This document shows positions 1-8,913 of a stretch of DNA of 64,000 nt, one piece after another. Source of the stretch: an uncultured Litoreibacter sp. (lineage in GTDB: Bacteria > Pseudomonadota > Alphaproteobacteria > Rhodobacterales > Rhodobacteraceae); assembly GCA_947493265.1 (NCBI GenBank), contig CANLQL010000002.1, positions 248,001-312,000 of the forward strand, in the 5' to 3' direction. Below the pieces are notes generated by a model, which saw only the letters and a program-made list of their open reading frames with translations, was not told the origin of the DNA and ran no database searches. Position 1 is the first letter of the stretch; each line of letters begins with the position of its first letter. A program made the translations under genes and the position numbers.

Positions 1-130
1 CATTGCCTATGATGACTACGTTTCCTTGAAGGGTGAGCAGCCTGCCAAAGAAGCGGGCAAGATGCGCGCGGAAGGCAAAAGCTACATCGTCAAGGATGGC
101 GACGTGCTGCACTTCCTGTTCAACACCTAG
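1..130 (+). CDS. ychF: YchF redox-regulated ATPase, C-terminal end (5' end outside window)
   Basis: Only the last 42 codons are present, read in the frame starting at base 2 and ending at TAG 128-130. The tail matches the C-terminal TGS-like domain of the universal Obg-family ATPase YchF: a YDDYVSL segment, then a [11 protein letters not shown] stretch, then [11 protein letters not shown] close to the stop. This ending is highly conserved in bacteria. YchF is a cytosolic, ribosome-associated ATPase linked to stress responses. The Walker motifs lie upstream of the window, so the call rests on the tail alone. The gene is convergent with the small exported-protein gene that ends at 144. Confidence 0.88.
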   Translation, partial: IAYDDYVSLKGEQPAKEAGKMRAEGKSYIVKDGDVLHFLFNT

Positions 131-143
131 CGGGCTTTCTCGC

Positions 144-653
144 CTACTGAACGGGCGCGCCCGGCAGAACCGCCATTTCAACGCCTGTGGCATCGATCCA
201 GTCGCGATAGGCGTTCAGAACACCCATTTGGCGTGCAATCAGATATTCCCCGGTCCGGTTGACCATCCTGTGGCCCTGCCGCGTTTCAAAAGGTGAGGTG
301 GATTTGCGTGTGCGCGTCGTTTGCCGCGACAGGTTGAACACCTGCAGGTTCATTTCGCTGATTGTTTTGCGGAAGTCCGTTAGCCGTTCCAGATAGGTGC
401 GGGCCCGTTTCGCCTTGTAAGGGCTGTCTACAGAGAACCCGACCAATTGGTCCAAGGCGGTTTTGCAGGAATCCGCCAGCATCGCCTCAAAAGCGAGGCC
501 GGATTTCAAGTCTCGGAACCGCGCCCGGTTGTCATAGTGAATGCAGGTTTGTCGCGTCTCGGCAATATCGAAGCCCACCCACGGGCTGGCCGAGGTTATC
601 AGTGGTGAAAACGCCAAAATCAGCGCGGCCCCAAAGGTCTTGATACGATTCAT
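144..653 (-). CDS. Exported protein of unknown function, 169 aa
   Basis: A 169-residue protein with a clear N-terminal signal peptide (basic MNRIK, then a hydrophobic stretch to about residue 20, with an Ala/Ser-rich cleavage region). The mature part is mostly helical and polar. It has two cysteines in its first half (about residues 37 and 63) that could form a periplasmic disulfide, and a basic RQTTRTRKS stretch near the middle. I do not recognise a family. It is convergent with ychF, only 13 bp away, and divergent from the tRNA-Ser region. Coding seems likely from the uninterrupted frame, signal peptide and upstream gap. The function is unknown. Confidence 0.6.
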   Translation of the reverse strand: MNRIKTFGAALILAFSPLITSASPWVGFDIAETRQTCIHYDNRARFRDLKSGLAFEAMLADSCKTALDQLVGFSVDSPYKAKRARTYLERLTDFRKTISEMNLQVFNLSRQTTRTRKSTSPFETRQGHRMVNRTGEYLIARQMGVLNAYRDWIDATGVEMAVLPGAPVQ

Positions 654-809
654 CTTCCCTCCCGTTTTTGCGTCGGTCGGACGGTATCTGTGGAAGATAC
701 CACGGATACTGTCATAAATTTGTTAAAAAATACGTCAGCGGTGGGGTAGGGAATTCGGATCGGTTTTCTACGCTTGCGCCTGCAGGACATGCCAGCTAAA
801 CCCGTCGGC

Positions 810-899
810 GGAGACGTGGCCGAGTGGTCGAAGGCGCTCCCCTGCTAAGGGAGTAGGCCCGGAAGGGTCTCGAGGGTTCGAATCCCTTCGTCTCCGCCA
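810..899 (+). tRNA. tRNA-Ser (anticodon GCT)
   Basis: A 90-nt serine tRNA with encoded CCA (897-899). The acceptor arms GGAGACG (810-816) and CGTCTCC (889-895) pair perfectly. The anticodon stem CTCCC/GGGAG encloses the loop CTGCTAA, giving anticodon GCT, which reads AGC/AGU serine codons. A long variable arm (GGCCCGGAAGGGTCT region) follows, as expected for class II tRNAs, and the T arm contains GGTTCGAATCC. A terminator hairpin lies 27 bp downstream. Confidence 0.97.
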
Positions 900-925
900 C
901 TTGCCCTTTAGAAACTATTCTCCTG

Positions 926-948
926 ATCCGGCTGAGGCCGGATTTTTC
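926..948 (+). terminator. Rho-independent terminator of tRNA-Ser
   Basis: A perfect 7-bp stem, ATCCGGC (926-932) and GCCGGAT (937-943), closes a TGAG tetraloop. It is followed directly by a T-rich run (TTTTCCTTT). Its position just after the tRNA gene fits transcription termination of that gene. Confidence 0.8.
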
Positions 949-1842
949 CTTTATATTCAAAGGTTATGCGGGTGGGGCTGAACACCGGCCCCGATGCTAG
1001 GAGGTGACCTGTGCCGTCTGTAGGTCGAAGTTGTGACCATGTACGGCTTCCTGTAAACGGTCTGCGATTGCCTTTCAGAGGCCGCGAACGCATCCTGCGA
1101 GGTGCCTGAGATGAGCCTTGTCGATAAGGTCAGGTCGGTCGTTGAGTGGACCTATGCGAGGTTCGATCTTTTGGATAAGTAGCCTGTGTTGATGGAGTGG
1201 CCCCCGAGTTTGGCTTTAGTAAACGCAATTTAAGTGTGCGGAACTGCTGATAGTCCGCATTGATCCGCCGGAACGACGTTCCGTTGGACCCATCCGAGTG
1301 TGGCTAAGCCATGAACGCTCCGAAGCATTGGAATACTGTCTGGGCGAGAAGGCATGACGTTATTCGTATGCGCGTGGCACAACTCGACGAAAAGTCTGGT
1401 TCAGACTGGTCAAATGAGGCGCCGCATCGGAAGCAGTCTGCAGTCAAAACTCTGACTTAGTTCTATTTCAAAGCGCATCCGAACGTTCCGACGGTCGGTT
1501 AAGATAACGCAACTCCACCGATTTTGGAGGCCGAACTGTACAATCGAGCTGTAGGGATGCTGAAAAACAAAGCAAAGATGGCAGACCCTGCGCAATTAAT
1601 GATCATCTGAACTTTGCTTTAGACCCAACAACAGTATTCACTCGCCATCTTCTGCAGCGCAGCATGAACTGTGTAGGTCCGAATGAGTCGGGCTTCACGT
1701 GAAGGGCCATCCTGGCAGATTGATCCCCTCACATGACTACAACATCACTGTTGCGGTTCCTGCCTAAAAGGTTGGTGCATCGTTGAAAAGGGGCGTCTGC
1801 GTCCCATCGGCGGCCCGCGACGACAATGGGGACTTATGATCT
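949..1842. other. About 890 bp without a recognisable gene
   Basis: Between the tRNA-Ser terminator and urtA there is no reading frame I can defend. Two 61-codon minus-strand frames (908-1093 and 1410-1595) have no ribosome site or recognisable composition. A short ATG frame at 1111 stops after about 23 codons. The stretch could be decayed mobile-element DNA at a tRNA gene plus the urtA promoter, but I found no repeat of the tRNA 3' end and no transposase motif. Confidence 0.5.
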
Positions 1843-3123
1843 ATGAAACTAACAACCTCTGCTTTGGCATTGACAGCCCTTTTGGGAACCACTGCTTACG
1901 CGGCTGCTGAGTGCGCTGATCCGATCAAAGTTGGTGTGCTGCACTCGCTGTCGGGCACGATGGCGATTTCCGAGACGACATTAAAAGACACCATGGAACT
2001 TTTGATAGCGAAACAAAACGAAGCGGGCGGCCTGCTAGACTGCCAAATCGAAGCTGTGGTCGTCGATCCGGCCTCTGACTGGCCTCTTTTTGCCGAAAAG
2101 GCTCGTGAACTTCTGACTGTAAATGAGGTTGATGTGATTTTCGGAAGCTGGACCTCCGTGAGCCGTAAATCTGCTTTGCCGGTGCTTGAAGAGCTCAACG
2201 GGCTGATGTTCTACCCGGTACAATACGAAGGCGAGGAAAGTTCCAAGAACGTGTTTTACACCGGCGCGGCCCCGAACCAACAAGCGATCCCGGCGACTGA
2301 CTATTTTCTTGAAGAGCTTGGCGTCGAGAAGTTTGCGCTGCTCGGCACGGATTATGTCTATCCGCGTACGACAAACAATATTCTTGAGGCGTATCTGAAA
2401 GACAAAGGCATCTCAGAGGAAGATATCTTCGTGAACTACACGCCATTCGGTCATTCCGATTGGGCGACGATCGTGGCCGATGTGGTTGCTTTGGGCGCAG
2501 ACGGCAAGCAAGTCGGTGTGATCTCGACAATCAATGGCGATGCAAATATCGGCTTTTACAAGGAACTGGCGGCGGCGGGTGTATCTGCCGATGATATCCC
2601 TGTTGTTGCGTTTTCGGTAGGCGAAGAAGAGTTGTCGGGGCTCGATACCTCCGATCTGGTGGGTCACCTTGCCGCCTGGAACTATTTCCAATCCGCTGAG
2701 ACAGACGCCAATGCCCAATGGGTTAGCGCATGGAAGGACGCGATGGGCGAAGAGCGCGTGACCAACGACCCGATGGAGGCCCATTACATTGGCTTCAACA
2801 TGTGGGTGAACGCAGTCACGCAGGCCGGCACAACGGAAGTCGATGCTGTGCGTGAGGCGATGTATGGGCAGGAATTCCCGAACCTGACAGGCGGCACAGC
2901 GGTGATGCTGCCAAACCATCACCTCGCCAAGCCGGTTCTGATTGGTGAGATCACGGCGGACGGCCAGTTCGATATTGTGAGCCAAACCGCAGAAGTACCA
3001 GGTGATGCGTGGACAGACTTTTTGCCGGACTCGAAGGTTCTGACCTCGGATTGGAAGGAGTTGGGCTGCGGGATGTACAATACCGAGACCAAGACCTGCG
3101 TTCAGTTGACCTCAAATTACTGA
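1843..3123 (+). CDS. urtA: Urea ABC transporter, periplasmic urea-binding protein UrtA
   Basis: A 426-residue type I periplasmic binding protein that captures urea (or short amides) for the UrtBCDE membrane complex. It has a signal peptide in the first ~22 residues (hydrophobic core, Ala-X-Ala cleavage region). The mature N-terminus IKVGVLHSLSGTMAISE is the hallmark of UrtA, and segments such as VIFGSWTSVSRKSALPV and GLMFYPVQYEG are strongly conserved in the family. The length is normal. It heads a five-gene operon in the canonical order. The start at 1843 follows a weak purine-rich site (GGGGAC). In cyanobacteria and proteobacteria such operons are induced by nitrogen limitation, but I could not find a convincing sigma-54 or NtrC site upstream. 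Confidence 0.95.
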   Translation: MKLTTSALALTALLGTTAYAAAECADPIKVGVLHSLSGTMAISETTLKDTMELLIAKQNEAGGLLDCQIEAVVVDPASDWPLFAEKARELLTVNEVDVIFGSWTSVSRKSALPVLEELNGLMFYPVQYEGEESSKNVFYTGAAPNQQAIPATDYFLEELGVEKFALLGTDYVYPRTTNNILEAYLKDKGISEEDIFVNYTPFGHSDWATIVADVVALGADGKQVGVISTINGDANIGFYKELAAAGVSADDIPVVAFSVGEEELSGLDTSDLVGHLAAWNYFQSAETDANAQWVSAWKDAMGEERVTNDPMEAHYIGFNMWVNAVTQAGTTEVDAVREAMYGQEFPNLTGGTAVMLPNHHLAKPVLIGEITADGQFDIVSQTAEVPGDAWTDFLPDSKVLTSDWKELGCGMYNTETKTCVQLTSNY

Positions 3124-3201
3124 GTGCACGGGCAGGGGGCACCATGGTGTGCGTCCTGCCCTAAATTTCTTTCCCGCCTGACAGATCGGCTCGAAAACCA
3201 G

Positions 3202-5133
3202 ATGATACGACTGCTTGTTTTGGCGCTTGCGCTGTACCTCACTGCGCCGCCTGCCGGGTTCGCCCAATCTCTGCAAGATGTTTTGCAGACCCACCGAGAT
3301 GAGGTTCTGAAACCCGGCCGTCGCAGCGTCGGCATAGTGCTTGACGATCTGGTTGCGAGTGGATTGCCTCAGGCGCTTCCTTTTCTTGAGGCATGGCGTG
3401 ACCGCGAGATTGTGCAGCGGGACAGTGACGGACTGTTTTTTCGCGCGCGCAAGCAGAGCCTTTACGATCTAGATACGGGCGAGGTGATCGGCGTATTCGA
3501 AAAAAACAACCTGACCGCCTCGCGCCCTAATGGCGGTGTGCGTCGCGCCATTGCAAACGCCTTGGTTCAGTTCCAAATGTCCGACCCCGATATCGTCAAA
3601 CGCCGTGCTGCCGTTGATGCCGTTGCGCGCAGCATGGATGCGAGCCAGTTAGAGCCGCTTGCTGCATCGATCGACGCCGAGGCTGACGCAGCACTCAAGG
3701 CGCGAAAGTCACGACTTGTCAGTATGCTGCGCGCGCTCTTTGAAGATACGACGAATGCACGGGTCGAGGCGATAAATACTTTGGCGGGTGATTTGTCTGT
3801 CGATGTGCGTGCGGTTCTGAATAAGGTTTTGGCCAGCGAAGCGGGCGTCGCAGCAAAACTGCCTGATAACGAAAACATCGCGCGTGTGCTGGAGGTAGGC
3901 GAAGACATCACCGCTGAAAATGCCTATGCGTGGTTGGTCGAGGCCGAGCTTGCGCCGCCGCTGGTTAGCAATGCGCAAATCCGTGACGCTTTGCTGACTA
4001 ACATCAACTCAGGAATGGTTGGCACGTTGCCCGTAGCGGCGCTAAACACCGAAGCCGCGCGGGCGCTCGCCTATGATCAACTTGCCGCCGAGGGCTTGGC
4101 ACCACCGCGAGTGAAAGAGGCAGAACGCGCAAATGCCATCGCCGAACATGTCTTCTATCTGGCTTATACCGAGCCAGATCCAGCGATCACCGACGCCGCG
4201 CAAAAGGCGCTGACCGCTATTGAAACAAAAGTTGCGCTGAGCCAAACCGTCGATCTTGGGCTGGACGCGCTGTCGCTTGCCTCGATCTACTTCCTCGCAG
4301 CGATCGGCCTTGCGATCACGTTCGGCGTCATGGGCGTCATCAACATGGCGCATGGGGAGTTTATCATGATGGGCGCTTATACAGGCTTTGTCGTGCAGCA
4401 GTTCGTGCCCGACTACACTGTTTCGATCGTCGTGGCGCTTCCGTTGGCCTTTGCGATTACGTTCGCTGCGGGGGTCTTGATGGAGCGGCTGGTGATCCGG
4501 CACCTTTACCAACGCCCGCTTGAAACCCTGCTTGCAACGTTCGGCATCTCAATAGCGCTGCAACAGCTTGCCAAGAATATCTTTGGCACGCAGGCGCGCC
4601 CGCTGACCTCGCCGGAATGGCTTGACGGTGCGCTCGCGTTCAATGACGTCATTGCAATCAGCTACATTCGCATCGCCATTTTTGCGCTGGCGCTCATGTT
4701 TTTGGCACTGATCCTGTTCGTTCTGAAACGTACCAGACTCGGGCTGGAGGTCCGTGCCGTCACACAAAATCCAGGTATGGCCGCGTCGATGGGGATCAAT
4801 CCGGATCGGATCAATATGCTTACCTTCGGTCTTGGCTCTGGCATCGCTGGGATTGCCGGCGTGGCGATCGGTCTCTATGCCAAAGTGACTTCTGAAATGG
4901 GCGCGGACTACATTGTACAAAGCTTCATGACGGTTGTGGTCGGCGGCGTTGGCAATGTCTGGGGCACGCTGGCAGGTGCGTCGATGATCGGGTTCCTGCA
5001 AAAAGGGATCGAGTGGCTTTACCCGTCGAACACGCTCGCCGCGCAGACCTATATGATCTTGTTCATCATCTTATTCATTCAATTCCGGCCGAAGGGCATT
5101 GTTGCCCTAAAAGGTCGCGCGGCGGCTGACTGA
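3202..5133 (+). CDS. urtB: Urea ABC transporter permease UrtB
   Basis: Inner-membrane permease of the urea transporter, 643 aa from the ATG at 3202. That start is preferred over the in-frame GTG at 3124 because it opens directly onto a signal-like hydrophobic segment (MIRLLVLALALYL). Residues ~20-340 form a long helical, probably periplasmic extension rich in Ala, Asp and Arg. The LivH-like permease core starts near residue 346 and contains the conserved GVMGVINMAHGEFIMMGAY segment. The extended N-terminus is usual for UrtB in proteobacteria. The neighbours are urtA, ending 78 bp upstream, and urtC, starting 3 bp downstream. Confidence 0.95.
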   Translation: MIRLLVLALALYLTAPPAGFAQSLQDVLQTHRDEVLKPGRRSVGIVLDDLVASGLPQALPFLEAWRDREIVQRDSDGLFFRARKQSLYDLDTGEVIGVFEKNNLTASRPNGGVRRAIANALVQFQMSDPDIVKRRAAVDAVARSMDASQLEPLAASIDAEADAALKARKSRLVSMLRALFEDTTNARVEAINTLAGDLSVDVRAVLNKVLASEAGVAAKLPDNENIARVLEVGEDITAENAYAWLVEAELAPPLVSNAQIRDALLTNINSGMVGTLPVAALNTEAARALAYDQLAAEGLAPPRVKEAERANAIAEHVFYLAYTEPDPAITDAAQKALTAIETKVALSQTVDLGLDALSLASIYFLAAIGLAITFGVMGVINMAHGEFIMMGAYTGFVVQQFVPDYTVSIVVALPLAFAITFAAGVLMERLVIRHLYQRPLETLLATFGISIALQQLAKNIFGTQARPLTSPEWLDGALAFNDVIAISYIRIAIFALALMFLALILFVLKRTRLGLEVRAVTQNPGMAASMGINPDRINMLTFGLGSGIAGIAGVAIGLYAKVTSEMGADYIVQSFMTVVVGGVGNVWGTLAGASMIGFLQKGIEWLYPSNTLAAQTYMILFIILFIQFRPKGIVALKGRAAAD

Positions 5134-5136
5134 CCC

Positions 5137-6303
5137 ATGCGCAAAACATTTCTCATGCAAAACCCGTCCGTTCTGTGGTTCATCAGCCTGCTGGCAGTGT
5201 TTACCATCGCCGTTACGTTAATGTCTGAAGCCACAGGCGTGAGCTTGATCTCAACCTCTTTCATCAAGACTTTGGGCAAGACCCTTTGCCTCTGCCTCGT
5301 TGCTATCGCAATGGATGTCGTATGGGGATATTGCGGGATACTGAGCCTTGGGCACTTCGCCTTTTTCGGCATTGGTGGCTACGCCATCGGCATGTGGCTT
5401 ATGTATGCGCGGACCGAGACCATCGTGGCGCAAAGCCTTGCAAGTCAGCCGATCCCGCCCACGTCGCAAGAGATTTCCGACGCCATCGGCAACCAGATCT
5501 TTGGGGTCGTTGGCAGTTCGGAGTTTCCGATGATTTGGGCCTTTGCAGATAATCTATTTTTACAACTGTTGATGGTCGTTCTGGTCCCCGGTCTGCTGGC
5601 GCTGGTCTTTGGTTGGTTGGCCTTTCGAAGCCGCGTCACCGGTGTCTATTTGTCGATCTTGACCCAAGCCATGACCCTGGCATTGGCGCTGTACCTATTC
5701 CAAAATGACAGCGGGTTGCGAGGCAACAACGGACTGTCCGGCCTGCAAAACATTCCCGGTTTCGAAGACACATCACAGGCCACGATCTCAATCGTCTTTT
5801 TCATGGCTTCCGCGTTGGCGCTGGGTGCGGGCTACGTCTTTTTCGCGTGGATCGTATCCGGAAAAATGGGCAGCGTGGTCAAAGGCATTCGCGATAACGA
5901 GGCGCGGGTGCGGTTTCTTGGCTATCATGTAGAGAGCTACAAGCTGTTCATTTTTACCACCACGGCGGTCGTAGCAGCCATCTCGGGTGCCTTGTACTAT
6001 CCGCAGGCAGGTATCATCAATCCAGGCGAGATCGCCCCAATCGCGTCGATCTATCTCGCTGTTTGGGTCGCTATTGGGGGTCGCGGCAGGCTGTACGGAG
6101 CGGTGATCGGTGCGGCTTTCGTGTCGCTTTTGTCAAGCTGGTTCACGGGCGGCGGTGCCCCGGACATAAACCTCGGATTCTACACCATTCAGTGGACCGA
6201 CTGGTGGCTGGTCCTGCTTGGCCTGTCCTTTGTTGCCGTCACGTTGTTTTTCCCCAAAGGCATCGGCGGGCTTTTTGATTATCTGGTTAGGAAGCAGCCA
6301 TGA
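5137..6303 (+). CDS. urtC: Urea ABC transporter permease UrtC
   Basis: Second membrane-spanning subunit of the urea transporter, LivM type, 388 aa with about ten predicted transmembrane segments. Characteristic stretches are MDVVWGYCGILSLGHFAFFG near residue 55 and, towards the C-terminus, VAIGGRGRLYGAVIGA, which resembles the LivM coupling region. It follows urtB after 3 bp and its stop overlaps the urtD start by 4 bp (ATGA), pointing to translational coupling. The length is normal for the family. Confidence 0.95.
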   Translation: MRKTFLMQNPSVLWFISLLAVFTIAVTLMSEATGVSLISTSFIKTLGKTLCLCLVAIAMDVVWGYCGILSLGHFAFFGIGGYAIGMWLMYARTETIVAQSLASQPIPPTSQEISDAIGNQIFGVVGSSEFPMIWAFADNLFLQLLMVVLVPGLLALVFGWLAFRSRVTGVYLSILTQAMTLALALYLFQNDSGLRGNNGLSGLQNIPGFEDTSQATISIVFFMASALALGAGYVFFAWIVSGKMGSVVKGIRDNEARVRFLGYHVESYKLFIFTTTAVVAAISGALYYPQAGIINPGEIAPIASIYLAVWVAIGGRGRLYGAVIGAAFVSLLSSWFTGGGAPDINLGFYTIQWTDWWLVLLGLSFVAVTLFFPKGIGGLFDYLVRKQP

Positions 6304-7049
6304 GTATGCTCTTGGAAGTTAACGGTGTTTCCGTCACCTTTGATGGCTTCCGCGCGATCAACAACCTGTCGATCAATTTCGCCCCAGCCGAATTGAGGGC
6401 GATTATCGGGCCCAATGGCGCGGGCAAGACCACCTTCATGGATATCGTCACCGGCAAAACAAAACCCGATGAGGGCAGCGTTGTCTGGGGCGAGAAGAAC
6501 ATCTCGCTACTGGGACTATCAGAGAGCCAAATCGCTCGGGTAGGGATCGGGCGGAAGTTCCAAAAGCCCACAGTGTTCGAAGCACAGTCCGTGCGTCAGA
6601 ACCTTGCGATGGCTTTGAAAACTCCGCGTGGACCACTTGCTGTGTTGATGCACAAGAAAACGAAGAAGAACGCTGAGCGAATTGAAGCAGTGGCAGAGCA
6701 GATCGGCCTGTACGACAGTATGACCAGCACAGCGGGCGCTTTGAGTCACGGTCAAAAACAATGGCTGGAGATTGGTATGCTGCTGGCACAACAACCGCGC
6801 TTGATGCTGGTCGATGAGCCCGCCGCTGGAATGACCCCGGACGAGCGCGAGAAGACCACGAACATTTTGAAAGCGGCCGCAAAGACAACGGCCGTAGTTG
6901 TGGTAGAGCATGACATGGACTTTGTTCGCCGTCTCGATTGTAAAGTCACGGTACTGCATGAGGGCGCGGTTCTAGCCGAGGGCAGCTTGGATTATGTCAC
7001 GTCGAACCAAACCGTGATCGACGTTTACCTGGGACGTGCCCATGCTTGA
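6300..7049 (+). CDS. urtD: Urea ABC transporter ATP-binding protein UrtD
   Basis: Cytoplasmic ATPase subunit, 249 aa. Walker A is GPNGAGKTT (residues ~37-45). The signature region is LSHGQKQWLEIGMLL, where the usual LSGGQ is LSHGQ, as is typical for UrtD. Walker B is LMLVDEPAAG, and the switch His lies in VVEHDMDFV. It overlaps urtC by 4 bp and the last few codons overlap the start of urtE. It works as a heterodimer with UrtE to power import through UrtBC. Confidence 0.95.
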   Translation: MSMLLEVNGVSVTFDGFRAINNLSINFAPAELRAIIGPNGAGKTTFMDIVTGKTKPDEGSVVWGEKNISLLGLSESQIARVGIGRKFQKPTVFEAQSVRQNLAMALKTPRGPLAVLMHKKTKKNAERIEAVAEQIGLYDSMTSTAGALSHGQKQWLEIGMLLAQQPRLMLVDEPAAGMTPDEREKTTNILKAAAKTTAVVVVEHDMDFVRRLDCKVTVLHEGAVLAEGSLDYVTSNQTVIDVYLGRAHA

Positions 7050-7737
7050 TGTTACCGCGGTCGACTTGAAATATGGCCAAAGCCAGATTCTGTTCAATGT
7101 GGCGCTAAAAGCGGAGATCGGCCAAATCACCGCCGTCATGGGCAACAATGGCGTCGGTAAAAGCAGCCTGCTGAAAGCTGTATCGGGACGGCACCCGATT
7201 GCGCGTGGCGCCGTCTCAGTGGGTGGCACACCAGTTTCGCTGATCTCTGCCTATCACGCCGCGCGGGCGGGCATCGCCTACGTGCCCCAGGGGCGGGAGG
7301 TGTTCCCAATGATGAGTGTGCAAGAAAATCTTGAGACTGGCTTTGCCTGCCTAGACAAGCCAGATCATATAATCCCCGATTTTGTTTTTGATCTGTTCCC
7401 TGTCCTGCGCGATATGCGGGCGCGACGCGGCGGTGACTTGTCGGGCGGACAGCAACAACAGCTCGCCATCGCCCGTGCGCTGATCACCCGACCAAGAGTT
7501 CTTTTGTTGGACGAGCCGACAGAGGGCATCCAGCCGAACGTGATCCAACAGATCGGCGATGCATTGAAACTTCTTAGAGACCAGGGGCAAATGGCAATGG
7601 TGTTGGTCGAGCAGAATGCAGATTTCGCTTATCGGATCGCTGATAGCATTGCGATCATGGAGCAAGGTCGCGTCAAACAAGTTGCTGAAAAGTCGAACTA
7701 TAGCAAAGATATGTTGATGGCGGATTTAGCTTTGTAG
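7042..7737 (+). CDS. urtE: Urea ABC transporter ATP-binding protein UrtE
   Basis: Second ATPase subunit, 231 aa from the ATG at 7042. An in-frame GTG six bases upstream is possible, but MLDV matches the usual UrtE/LivF N-terminus. Walker A is GNNGVGKSS (~34-42), the signature is LSGGQQQQLAIARAL, Walker B is LLLDEPTEGI, and the switch region is LVEQNADFA. It overlaps the end of urtD and closes the operon. No urease or amidase gene lies downstream, so use of the imported urea must be encoded elsewhere. Confidence 0.95.
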   Translation: MLDVTAVDLKYGQSQILFNVALKAEIGQITAVMGNNGVGKSSLLKAVSGRHPIARGAVSVGGTPVSLISAYHAARAGIAYVPQGREVFPMMSVQENLETGFACLDKPDHIIPDFVFDLFPVLRDMRARRGGDLSGGQQQQLAIARALITRPRVLLLDEPTEGIQPNVIQQIGDALKLLRDQGQMAMVLVEQNADFAYRIADSIAIMEQGRVKQVAEKSNYSKDMLMADLAL

Positions 7738-7931
7738 AGGCTGCAAAAGATGAGCACCGGGATGACATGGTCGCGATTAACCTGAGGTTCCGTGCCCTGG
7801 CGAAAACATGAGCGATCTTTAACGATTGCAAAGCTCGTGCCAGCCGTAGACGTATGCGATACGACCCCTACGCCAGCGGTGAGCCGAAAGTGTCTGACGC
7901 TGCGTGACGCTTGTATGACTGCTTTGATACT

Positions 7932-8813
7932 CTATTGCCCAAGAAAATCAGCTCGGCGCTCGAGTAACGCGCTGGACAAATAGTCAACGAGCAATCGCGC
8001 GCGACGCACGCGTCGCAATCCGCTATGGAGCAGGATCCAAGTTGACCGGCGTTGGTCCAAGTCAGTTCCGGGCACGCGTTGCATCTCTGGAAAGACAGTT
8101 TGCACCCAGTTTGCGACGAATGTCATCCCCGCTCCGTGCCGCGCGAGGTGCAGGTGCATCTGCGGATCTTGCACAATGTGACGTATGCGTGCGCGAGGGA
8201 ATGGTGAGGCATCAATCAGCGATTGCAGCTCCGGCACATCACCGTACCCGATCCAAGTCAGACCTTTCCCCTTTGGTCCGGCTTTGGGCAGTTCCCGATC
8301 GATATAATTTCGCGCTGCAAAGGCTCCTATCGACAAAGGGAAAAGCTTCCGTCCGACTGCATTTTCTTCCACTTCGACCACATGTCGGATCGACACATCT
8401 GTCTCATCTTTCTCAATGGAATCAATAAAATAGGACAGCTTCAACTCGATCTCGATCTCTGGATAGAGCATCGCGAAATCCGCTAGGGCGGGTGCCAGCA
8501 GGTAGTGTGCGGTCAATGGATCCGCAGACAGGCGAATGCGCCCTGACGCTTCACGATCAAGGCCCTTTACAGCGTTGAAACCCTTTAGCAACGCAGCTTC
8601 CGCGTCCAAGGCCTGTGGCAGCAAACGCCGCCCCGCTGCGGTTAGGGTGAACCCTGCTGCGTTTCTGCGAAAAAGTTTTGTGCCTAGCTGGGCCTCAAGC
8701 CCTTCGATCTGACGTCGAACTGTGGCGTGCGTGCCCTCAATCTGCTCCGCACCCGCCCGCAGGGATCCTGAACGGGCAACAGCAAGAAAGGCAGGAAGTG
8801 ATTTCCAATCCAT
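7932..8813 (-). CDS. LysR-family transcriptional regulator
   Basis: A 293-residue LysR-type regulator. The N-terminal winged helix-turn-helix is clear: FLAVARSGSLRAGAEQIEGTHATVRRQIEGLEAQLG, then LFRRNAAGFTLTAAGRRLL. An effector-binding domain occupies residues ~90-290. Length and layout are normal. It is divergent from an NAD(P)-binding dehydrogenase gene starting 100 bp away. In that arrangement LysR proteins usually control the divergent gene and themselves, and an imperfect inverted repeat lies in the shared intergenic region. The effector is unknown. Confidence 0.88.
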   Translation of the reverse strand: MDWKSLPAFLAVARSGSLRAGAEQIEGTHATVRRQIEGLEAQLGTKLFRRNAAGFTLTAAGRRLLPQALDAEAALLKGFNAVKGLDREASGRIRLSADPLTAHYLLAPALADFAMLYPEIEIELKLSYFIDSIEKDETDVSIRHVVEVEENAVGRKLFPLSIGAFAARNYIDRELPKAGPKGKGLTWIGYGDVPELQSLIDASPFPRARIRHIVQDPQMHLHLARHGAGMTFVANWVQTVFPEMQRVPGTDLDQRRSTWILLHSGLRRVRRARLLVDYLSSALLERRADFLGQ

Positions 8814-8846
8814 AATAACCGTAACGTATTTAAACCAGAGTGGATC

Positions 8847-8872
8847 ATTTTAGACAATTTTTGGGTCAAAAT
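8847..8872. promoter_or_regulatory. Possible LysR operator between divergent genes
   Basis: An imperfect inverted repeat lies in the 100-bp gap between the LysR gene and the divergent dehydrogenase. The left arm is ATTTT-A-GAC and the right arm is GTC-AAAAT, so the arms pair except for one extra A. LysR proteins usually bind T-N11-A dyads of this size. The assignment is from position and symmetry only. Confidence 0.35.
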
Positions 8873-8913
8873 AAATCCGGTATTTCCTTTCGCATTCAAC
8901 GATGGAGATCAAC

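Noticed and set aside
1742-1842. Sigma-54 promoter upstream of urtA (TTGGTGCATCGTTGA)
   Set aside because: The -24 GG is present but the -12 GC is missing or out of register by one base, so the match is not convincing.
7792-7983. 63-codon plus-strand frame after urtE
   Set aside because: It has no ribosome site, overlaps the end of the LysR gene and has no recognisable composition.
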